Origin: Cyanobacteria bacterium RI_101
GTDB taxonomy: Bacteria > Cyanobacteriota > Cyanobacteriia > Cyanobacteriales > Microcystaceae
Direction: 5' to 3'
Length of the DNA stretch: 39,701 nt
Assembly (NCBI GenBank): GCA_016471375.1
Contig: WGLZ01000069.1
Coordinates: 1-39,701 of the forward strand
The notes beneath the pieces were generated by a model. The model had not been told where the DNA came from and made no database searches. It was given only the letters and a program-made list of their open reading frames with translations. Shown one piece after another: positions 1 to 6,020 of the stretch. Positions within the stretch are counted from its first letter, which is position 1; each line of letters starts with the position of its first letter. The position numbers and the translations under genes are program-made.

Positions 1-24
1 ACGAGCTTTAAGTTCAGGTGTCAT
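1..24 (-). CDS. 5' end of a gene leaving the window (partial)
   Basis: Only the first eight codons are inside the window (MTPELKAR). An ATG on the minus strand at 24 is preceded, after six bases, by AAGGA (31-35), a good ribosome binding site, and by a well-spaced promoter at 74-102. The promoter, ribosome binding site and start codon line up, which supports a real gene rather than a chance ATG. Too little protein is visible to assign a family. Confidence 0.45.
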
Positions 25-73
25 TTTGAATCCTTGGTTGAATGATTGATTTTTAGCTATTATAAGTCATCTA

Positions 74-102
74 ATTATACCTTAAAATCGACAAAAACTC
101 AA
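74..102 (-). promoter_or_regulatory. Sigma-70-type promoter for the partial gene at the left edge
   Basis: On the minus strand TTGAGT (97-102) is followed after exactly 17 bases by TATAAT (74-79). Transcription would start near 67, giving a leader of about 40 bases before the ATG at 24. The -35 box overlaps the stop codon of the truncated methyltransferase (99-101). A second TATAAT at 59-64 has a poorer -35. Confidence 0.5.
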
Positions 103-641
103 TGAGTATTTATGCTTATTGCAAATCTGAGATGCTCCCGTTCGATTATGGCGGCGAGATGAAACATGGCGTCGAAATGCTCAGAATATAAGAAGAGAAA
201 GTGGGAACATAGAGCTAAATCGAATGTGCTGTCTCTGAAATCAAGCGCGGGTAATTGTCCTTTGACATAGCGAGGGCTACCCCTATTTAATTCAAAGTCA
301 TTTGTGAACATTTCACATGTCTTTATGCGATTGAATCGTAGATCATCAGGCGAGCGATGGTATGACCAGCTCCAATCATTTGGAGTAGCCTTAATTTGTT
401 CAATAATGTTAGGCAAAACTTCATCGAAACGGCGCCGAATTTCTGCGGCATCAAACTGGTATAAAGGATCGACCGAAACCACATTGCCGCCAAGGGCAGT
501 AAGTTCGGCATTAAAGCTAGCAGGCCCGTCTCCCGCCCCAAGTATTTTGGAGTGAAGATCGTCGTCTGTCAGCAGAAACATCTTGCGATACTCATCCAGG
601 GATCTGCCAAATGGAACCACATTCTTTAATTGCATTCCCAT
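99..641 (-). pseudogene. SAM-dependent methyltransferase, C-terminally truncated
   Basis: The product resembles a class I SAM-dependent methyltransferase family of about 230-240 residues. Motif I is visible as ILGAGDGPASFNAEL, followed by VVSVDP, and motif IV-like DLALCSHFLFLYSEHF is present. The family normally continues with a strand like MLRVAKEVRIFPLL and some 60 more residues. Here the sequence degrades after FHLAAI into EREHLRFAISINTH and stops at 99, so the last third of the fold is missing. No other frame restores it before the promoter and start of the next gene. The start chosen is ATG at 641 (MGMQLKNVVPFGRS); the open frame continues upstream to a TTG at 656. It is probably a decayed or replaced gene. 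The substrate is unknown. Confidence 0.6.
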
Positions 642-656
642 AACGCTTTCTGGCAA

Positions 657-993
657 AGCTTTTTGGTAGAGGACAATTTACAACCGCAATGTGACCGCTA
701 TAGTCGCTTTGATGGATAGGTCAGGCTTAACAGACTGTCGGGCGCGGTGATTTGTTAGACGGTCTTATATTTATAACTGATTATAACTGAGTTCAAGCTC
801 GTCGCAAAAACTATTGAGACGATTCAGTAAGGCGTTATAGTAGCTTCGTCTTGTTCATCTACCGAGTCTTCTGGCATTACCAGTTCCTAGAGAGCGCTAC
901 GCTTAGTGTTCACCCCCAAGCGGCGCCGATTAACCGCCTTTGAACGCTTACGGCTCTACTGGCAAAACGTTAGGGCGCCGAGCTTAGTCCTCA
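657..993. other. Intergenic stretch with a possible gene remnant
   Basis: No intact gene is visible in these 337 bases. The middle holds a coding-like scrap (771-886, minus) listed separately. A short imperfect inverted repeat (GCTTAAC at 725-731, GTTAGAC at 754-760) resembles integron core sites but is too short for attC. Confidence 0.4.
771..886 (-). pseudogene. Possible frameshifted gene remnant
   Basis: Two abutting minus-strand frames read like one short acidic protein tail: ELVMPEDSVDEQDE in one frame, then YYNALLNRLNSFCDELELSY to a TAA at 771-773 in another. The frame switch falls near 843. The amino-acid composition looks protein-like and the second part would form an amphipathic helix. 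I do not recognise the family, and chance is a real alternative. Confidence 0.25.
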
Positions 994-1803
994 TTAATCC
1001 AGAATCGTTTCCGCAAAGGGGGCAAAGTGTTCCAATAATCTAGGGGAACTGGCGGTTAAACAGGGGAGGGGAATTTGTCCGTAGTCAACCCCGACCTGAA
1101 GCGGAAATTGATGCTCGGGATTTAGAAACCGGAACGCTCCCCCCGCCGCCAGCAGAATCGGCCAAGCGCCGGCGACATCCCAAATTTTCGGGGTTTTCTC
1201 CGTCCCCCCCAGCGCCGCCCCCGCCGCTACCAGCAGGATATTATAACTGGCCACCCCCAGCAGGCGAAATTTACAGGGAAACGGCGCCGCCATTAACGCG
1301 GTACTGCGGGCGCAAAGGTTGAACAAATGATTGGCGCTCACCTCGTCGGCGCTGGTTTTGAGGACGGCGCCGTTACAGAAGGCGCCCTGGGGCCCCCGGA
1401 GACCGGAATCTCCCAACCAGTAACCCCAATAGGTCTGGCGGAGCAGAGGGAAATCCACAAAGCCAAAGACCGGCGTTCCCCGGTAGAGCAAGCCTAGGGA
1501 AATGCCCCAGATGGGCAGTCCCCAGGTAAAATTCGTGGTGCCGTCAATGGGATCGATAACCCAGCACCAGTCGTTACTCGGGAAAATATGCTCCGTTTCC
1601 TCCGTCAAAAAGCCGTGGTCGGGAAACGCTTCCTTCAAACGGCGCCGCAGTTCCTCGTCGCTCCAGTGGTCAGCTTCCGTGACCAAGGTGCCGTCGGCTT
1701 TACGGGTGGCGCTCAGTTGGGCGAATTGGCTCCCAAGTTGAGCGCCGACGGCTTGGGTCTGGGTGTGGCAAACGTCTAAAACCTGGGTCCAAAAGGTTTC
1801 CAT
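994..1803 (-). CDS. Inositol monophosphatase family protein
   Basis: A 269-residue member of the Mg2+-dependent, lithium-sensitive sugar-phosphatase superfamily. The metal-binding motifs are all present: the LTEETE loop near residues 66-71, WVIDPIDGTTNF near 81-92, and WDVAGAWP near 208-215. Family members hydrolyse inositol-1-phosphate, fructose-1,6-bisphosphate, histidinol phosphate or PAP. These motifs do not decide the substrate, so I give no symbol. The product has no signal peptide and should be cytosolic. It is divergent from the membrane-protein gene that starts at 1883, with about 80 bases between them. The ATG at 1803 gives a normal N-terminus and length for the family. Confidence 0.85.
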   Translation of the reverse strand: METFWTQVLDVCHTQTQAVGAQLGSQFAQLSATRKADGTLVTEADHWSDEELRRRLKEAFPDHGFLTEETEHIFPSNDWCWVIDPIDGTTNFTWGLPIWGISLGLLYRGTPVFGFVDFPLLRQTYWGYWLGDSGLRGPQGAFCNGAVLKTSADEVSANHLFNLCARSTALMAAPFPCKFRLLGVASYNILLVAAGAALGGTEKTPKIWDVAGAWPILLAAGGAFRFLNPEHQFPLQVGVDYGQIPLPCLTASSPRLLEHFAPFAETILD

Positions 1804-1882
1804 AACAACTACATTGATATAGTGGATAAACTCCCCCCAGGGGCGGCTAAATAGCCATCATCACACACTTTAGGACTCTCCC

Positions 1883-2587
1883 GTGACCCCGGCTCCGCTT
1901 CCCGTCGCTTTTTCACCTTGGCTTAAGGCGCTGATTTTTAGCTCCCGCCGGTCTTCCTGGTCTAAATGGGCCCGATGGAGCCTAGCCTCCTTCGGGATGA
2001 CGGTGACACTGGGCTGTGATGGTAAAATAGTTCTAGCCACCGGCGCCGGTTTGGGGAGTCTGGCGCTGGTTTTTTGGCTCCTCCAGTCTCCCCGGCGTCC
2101 AGAATGGCGCCAATGGCTCCGGCAACCCCAGGGGCGTCTGGCGTTGGCCGCCGGGAGCGGCGGTTTGGTCAGTCTCGGAACCTATCTGGCGGCCAGCGCC
2201 TGGGCGGAATCGGAGCAAAAATGGTTGGCCGCCGGACTGATGTTGAATGGTCTAGGGACGTTGTTAACTTTGGCGCTGGTGGCCTGGCGCCTAGAGGGAC
2301 GCCCCCGACCCAGGGAAGATAATTTAGAACGTATTTTCTTGCAATTTCTCCAAAGCGACGATCCCCTCCACCAGCGCCTGACCCTACGACAATTGCGCGA
2401 CTATTGCCAAGCCTATTCTCTAACGCCCCGGGAGCGGGATGACTTGGAAGAGTACCTAAGACTTCTTCTGGGTCGGAACCTAGATCCCCTCATTCGTCAG
2501 GATTTACTGGCCTTACTCCCCCCGGCGCCCCTGCCGCCCCTGCCCCTCCGCCAACGCCAGAGGGTCGTCACCGAACCGAGAGCTTAA
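1883..2587 (+). CDS. Conserved cyanobacterial membrane protein of unknown function
   Basis: A 234-residue protein with an N-terminal cytosolic part, three hydrophobic segments (about residues 49-68, 88-106 and 115-135) and a charged helical C-terminal half that resembles HEAT-like scaffolding (LTLRQLRDYCQ, then LIRQDLLALL). I recognise it as a protein conserved among cyanobacteria, typified by the motif GDGKxxLATGAG followed by AxGSGGxxxLxTYxAAS. No function is known to me. The start is a GTG at 1883. An in-frame ATG at 1997 would remove the first 38 residues, but those contain the SSWSKWARW stretch that I believe family members share, so I keep the longer form. hslO follows about 100 bases downstream on the same strand. 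Confidence 0.7.
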   Translation: MTPAPLPVAFSPWLKALIFSSRRSSWSKWARWSLASFGMTVTLGCDGKIVLATGAGLGSLALVFWLLQSPRRPEWRQWLRQPQGRLALAAGSGGLVSLGTYLAASAWAESEQKWLAAGLMLNGLGTLLTLALVAWRLEGRPRPREDNLERIFLQFLQSDDPLHQRLTLRQLRDYCQAYSLTPRERDDLEEYLRLLLGRNLDPLIRQDLLALLPPAPLPPLPLRQRQRVVTEPRA

Positions 2588-2683
2588 AAAACGCCCCATT
2601 AATTTTCGGTGTAGGATAAGGAGAAATTGTCTTAAATCACCAACGACCTGAAGGGATTTTTCCCGACTTACCTCTTTCCAGCC

Positions 2684-3625
2684 ATGGCAGACCAACTTCT
2701 CAGGGCCACAGCGGCCGACGGCGGTATCCGGGCGGTGGGCGTTATTACCACCCGACTGAGCGAAGAGGCCCGCCAGCGGCATCGACTTTCCTATGTGGCC
2801 ACGGCGGCGCTGGGACGAACTATGGCGGCGGGATTACTTTTAGCCTCCAGCATGAAACGCCCGGAAGCGAGGGTGAATATCCGCATTCAAGGCGACGGCC
2901 CCCTGGGGGGATTGTTAGTGGACGCGGGCAGAGACGGCTCCGTGCGGGGTTATGTCCGCAATCCCCAGGTGGAACTGCCGCCCAATCCCCAGGGCAAATT
3001 GGACGTGGGCGGCGCCGTAGGCAATCAGGGCTACGTCTATGTGATTCGGGATATTGGCTACGGCATGCCCTATTCCAGCACCGTAGAATTAGTGTCCGGG
3101 GAAATTGGCGACGATATTACCCACTACCTTGCCAATTCAGAGCAAACCCCCTCGGCCCTACTCCTGGGTGTCTTTGTGGATAAAACCGGGGTCGCAGCGG
3201 CGGGGGGCCTCCTCTTGCAAATTCTGCCCAAGGCGGCCCGGGACGAGGCGCTGGTAACAACCTTAGAGTCCCGCGTGGCTCAGCTTCAGGGCTTTACTCC
3301 TCTGCTCAGACAAGGATTATCGCTGACGGACATTTTTACGCAACTCCTAGGGGATCTGGGGCTAGAGATTTTCCCGGAAAGTCAACTCCTCCGCTTTGAC
3401 TGCCGGTGCTCCTTTGAGCGAGTCTTGGGGGCGCTGAAACTTTTGGGAGAAGCGGAACTGGAAGACATGATCCAACAGGATAACGGCGCCGAAGCCACCT
3501 GCGAATTTTGCGCCGAGGTTTATCAAGCCGATGAAAATCATCTCCGGGACCTATTGACGGATCTGCGGAGCCAAAACGGCGCCGACCTTCCCCCCGGCGC
3601 CTACCGGCGCTACGCCCAACCGTAA
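2684..3625 (+). CDS. hslO: Hsp33 redox-regulated molecular chaperone
   Basis: A 313-residue cytosolic holdase that binds unfolding proteins under oxidative stress. The N-terminal domain begins LLRATAADGGIRAVG, and the family block GYVRNP is present. The C-terminal zinc switch is intact: Cys240 and Cys242 (DCRC), then Cys273 and Cys276 (CEFC). In Hsp33 these four cysteines bind zinc when reduced and form two disulfides on activation. Length matches the usual 290-310 residues plus a short tail. The pmbA-like gene follows after only 12 bases, so the two are probably co-transcribed. The ATG at 2684 directly precedes the conserved N-terminus. Confidence 0.95.
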   Translation: MADQLLRATAADGGIRAVGVITTRLSEEARQRHRLSYVATAALGRTMAAGLLLASSMKRPEARVNIRIQGDGPLGGLLVDAGRDGSVRGYVRNPQVELPPNPQGKLDVGGAVGNQGYVYVIRDIGYGMPYSSTVELVSGEIGDDITHYLANSEQTPSALLLGVFVDKTGVAAAGGLLLQILPKAARDEALVTTLESRVAQLQGFTPLLRQGLSLTDIFTQLLGDLGLEIFPESQLLRFDCRCSFERVLGALKLLGEAELEDMIQQDNGAEATCEFCAEVYQADENHLRDLLTDLRSQNGADLPPGAYRRYAQP

Positions 3626-3637
3626 CCCCCCATCCCC

Positions 3638-4915
3638 GTGAATTTAGAAGCCTTACTCGACTTGGCGAAACGAAACGGCGCCGACCTGGCGGAGGTCTAT
3701 TACAGCGCCGCCCGGTCCCGGCCGGTCTTTTTTGAAAGCAACCGCCTCAAACAACTGGAAAGCGCCCAGTCCGCGGGCGCGGCGCTACGGGTTTGGAAAA
3801 ACGGCTCCCCCGGCTTAGCGGTGGCCTACGGCCCGGTGGCGCCGGAACTTTTAGTTGAGAAAGCGCTAGCCCTCTCGGCGCTGAACCCGCCCCAGGATCC
3901 TCTGTTAGCGCCGCCCCGACGCCAAAATTATCCCCCCTTGGGAAAACCCGTCCCTATCGAAACCCTGATTGAAGCGGGGAAAAGCGCCATCGCCCAGATC
4001 CGAGAGCGTTACCCGGAAGTCCTCTGTAGCGGCGAGTTGAGTTGCGAGACGGAAACCGCTCGGTTGCTCAATAGCGAAGGGCTGGATTGTCAAATCGAAG
4101 ACACGTCCATTAGCTATTACCTCGGAGTCGAATGGATTCGGGGAGAGGATTTTCTTGGGGTTTACGACGGCGAAGTTCAACGGGAGGGGGTGAATTTTTC
4201 GGACATTGTCGCGACCCTCCTCCAGCGCCTAGAGTGGGCCCAACATGCCGCCTCTATCCCTGGGGGCAAATATCCCGTTCTCTTTACCCCCGGGGCCGCC
4301 GGTTTATTCTGGGACACGGTCTCCGCGGCGCTGAACGGCAAGCAAATTCGGGAAGGCGCGTCCCCCTGGAGCCGGAAGCTGGGTCAGTCCGTCGTCAGTC
4401 CGAGCCTGAATCTGAGTCAAGATCCCCGTCAGGCGCCCTACGATTGCCCCTTTGACGACGAAGGTTTGCCCACCCAAGTCCTAACTTTGATTAACCAGGG
4501 CGAAATTCAGAGCTTTTACCACGACCTGACCACCGCCCAAGATCTCGGCCAAACTCCCACGGGCAACGGCTTTCGGGGCGGTTTAGGGCAATACCCGGCG
4601 CCGGGGTTGGTTAATCTGCTAATCGCCCCCGGCGCCGAGTCCTGCGAGCGCCTTGTCGCCGGCATGGAACGGGGGTTAATCGTAGATCAACTGCTGGGAG
4701 GCGGCGCCGACCTGTCGGGCGACTTTTCGGTGAATATGGATTTGGGCTTTCTGGTGGAGGGGGGCAAAATTCAGGGACGGGTCAAGGACACCATGATCGC
4801 CGGCAATGTCTATGAACTCTTAAATCAAGAGTTAACCCTGAGCCAGGAGCGCCGTTGGCAAGGCTCCTGTCTAACACCGGCGCTGTTGATTGACGGGGTT
4901 TCCACTGTTTCTTAG
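3638..4915 (+). CDS. pmbA: TldD/PmbA family protein, TldE (PmbA)-like
   Basis: A 425-residue protein of the TldD/TldE family. TldD-TldE heterodimers are metalloproteases that process small peptides such as microcin B17 and degrade antitoxins. This copy lacks the HExxxH zinc motif of TldD, so it is the non-catalytic TldE (PmbA) type. Recognisable blocks are an N-terminal segment ending SAGAALRVWKNGSPGLAVAYG, the central PVLFTPGAAGLFWD, and the C-terminal LIVDQLLGGGADLSGDFS. No tldD partner is in the window. The start is GTG at 3638, which directly precedes the conserved NLEALLDLAKRNGADLAEV. It lies 12 bases after hslO. Confidence 0.85.
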   Translation: MNLEALLDLAKRNGADLAEVYYSAARSRPVFFESNRLKQLESAQSAGAALRVWKNGSPGLAVAYGPVAPELLVEKALALSALNPPQDPLLAPPRRQNYPPLGKPVPIETLIEAGKSAIAQIRERYPEVLCSGELSCETETARLLNSEGLDCQIEDTSISYYLGVEWIRGEDFLGVYDGEVQREGVNFSDIVATLLQRLEWAQHAASIPGGKYPVLFTPGAAGLFWDTVSAALNGKQIREGASPWSRKLGQSVVSPSLNLSQDPRQAPYDCPFDDEGLPTQVLTLINQGEIQSFYHDLTTAQDLGQTPTGNGFRGGLGQYPAPGLVNLLIAPGAESCERLVAGMERGLIVDQLLGGGADLSGDFSVNMDLGFLVEGGKIQGRVKDTMIAGNVYELLNQELTLSQERRWQGSCLTPALLIDGVSTVS

Positions 4916-4979
4916 CGCCGGAGCTTTTTGATATGCTGATTCGGTTAACACGTTCAGCAATTAGGGAAATTTTCGGCTT

Positions 4980-5618
4980 ATGAATAACTTGGTTCTTGGT
5001 ATCGCCGCCCGAGTGATCGCTCCGGCTACGTTAACGCTTGGCCTCTTGGGCGGAGCCGTTCAGTCAGCCCAGGCGGCGCTGATGGTCGATGTCTTCGGCA
5101 TTCCCGGTAGCGGCGTTACCACCTGGACTTTTTCTGGCTCCGCCACCGCCGGCGCGGCGGGGGAGTTTGTCAGCACTAATATCGCCGACACCGATAGCGC
5201 CCAATGGAAAGAGATTGGGGACTATGTGATTACCGATATCGATAATGTCATTTTCACGGATCCCGCTTCCACCGCCAGCGTCACCACCTCCACGGGGGGA
5301 ACCCAACCTATTACCGGCGTGCTGATTGACCGAGATGGCAGCGCTCCCGGCACCAATAACGACGACTGGACCATCGCGCCTCTCGGTAATTTATTAATTG
5401 GCAACGGAGATACCGTGACTTGGAGCGGCGCTCTTACGCTTAATGTTGATATTAATAACTTTTTCTTGGGGTCTTTTAACAGCTCTCAAGAAGCGCCGGG
5501 AAATTTATTTGACACTCAGTTAACCTTCGCCGTCCCGGAACCCTTAACCCTACTCGGCGCCGGCGCGGCCATTGGACTCGGCGCCGCGTTTAAGCGCCGG
5601 AAATCAGGTAACAGCTAA
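4980..5618 (+). CDS. PEP-CTERM sorting domain protein
   Basis: A 212-residue secreted protein. The N-terminus has a signal peptide (hydrophobic LTLGLLGGAVQSAQA, likely cut after AQA). The middle is rich in Thr, Asp, Gly and Ser and resembles no enzyme. The C-terminus from residue 185 is a complete PEP-CTERM signal: VPEP, a hydrophobic helix, then the basic FKRRKS. Such proteins are thought to be recognised by an EpsH-type exosortase and released to the surface or matrix; no exosortase is in the window. The last codons (SGNS and the TAA) come from a heptad repeat array that starts at 5605. A candidate terminator follows at 5658. Confidence 0.85.
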   Translation: MNNLVLGIAARVIAPATLTLGLLGGAVQSAQAALMVDVFGIPGSGVTTWTFSGSATAGAAGEFVSTNIADTDSAQWKEIGDYVITDIDNVIFTDPASTASVTTSTGGTQPITGVLIDRDGSAPGTNNDDWTIAPLGNLLIGNGDTVTWSGALTLNVDINNFFLGSFNSSQEAPGNLFDTQLTFAVPEPLTLLGAGAAIGLGAAFKRRKSGNS

Positions 5619-5650
5619 CAGTTATCAGTCAACAGTGATTCAGATAACAG
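5605..5650. repeat. Heptad tandem repeat array, supplies the PEP-CTERM gene stop
   Basis: Units phased as CAGNNNN: CAGGTAA, CAGCTAA, CAGTTAT, CAGTCAA, an 8-base CAGTGATT, CAGATAA, CAG. The TAA of the second unit (5616-5618) is the stop codon of the gene before it. The repeat type matches cyanobacterial STRR heptamers. Confidence 0.8.
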
Positions 5651-5657
5651 ATTTTGT

Positions 5658-5693
5658 TTGGGGAGGGTGATTCGGTCATCTTCCCCAATTTAT
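5658..5693 (+). terminator. Candidate rho-independent terminator
   Basis: TTGGGGAGG (658-666 of this kilobase) pairs with CTTCCCCAA (680-688) with one mismatch across a 13-base loop, followed by TTTAT. It sits about 40 bases after the PEP-CTERM stop codon. The T-run is short, so strength is uncertain. Confidence 0.4.
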
Positions 5694-5724
5694 CAGAACG
5701 GCGGAACGGCAACACGGCAATGAG

Positions 5725-5970
5725 CTAAGCAAGGCTTTGAGAGATTTCTTGGTAAGAAAATTCTTGTAAGCAGGCATTACGCTTAGCGTGCTCGATGGTC
5801 ATGCTGATTATCTCACCTTGACAATCAACATCAATGTAAGCATTTTTACTAATTTCTTTCGCTTTTTCAATTGTTTTCCCTTGTCCATTAGCGCCGGGAA
5901 TTTCAGGACAGGTCGCCCAGTAGACTTCTTCCAAGGCTATTTCAAGAATAGCGGTGAGTTCTGCTTCCAT
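5725..5970 (-). CDS. HicB-like N-terminus joined to a DUF2283-like C-terminus
   Basis: An 82-residue small protein starting at the ATG at 5970 (MEAELTAILE). Residues 1-38 match the HicB antitoxin partial RNase H-like fold, with the family hallmark YWATCPEIPGANGQGKT. After KAKEISK the sequence no longer looks like HicB. It instead resembles the end of small DUF2283 proteins (NAYIDVDCQGEIISMTIEHA, ending FSYQEI). This looks like an in-frame join of two unrelated small genes, probably by deletion. No HicA-type toxin is adjacent and no good ribosome binding site is visible. The frame is open up to 6039, inside polA, but the added residues (KVRKFSAIKLKNP) are not typical of HicB. It may be non-functional. 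Confidence 0.55.
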   Translation of the reverse strand: MEAELTAILEIALEEVYWATCPEIPGANGQGKTIEKAKEISKNAYIDVDCQGEIISMTIEHAKRNACLQEFSYQEISQSLA

Positions 5971-6020
5971 CGGATTTTTCAGTTTAATTGCACTAAACTT
6001 ACGAACTTTTTCATCGGGGG

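Noticed and set aside
725-760. Integron attC-like site (GCTTAAC ... GTTAGAC) near the methyltransferase
   Set aside because: Total length is only 36 bases, and the inner arms do not pair as attC arms do. A longer pairing with the GCGTTATGG before the gene start was tried and does not match beyond TAAC.
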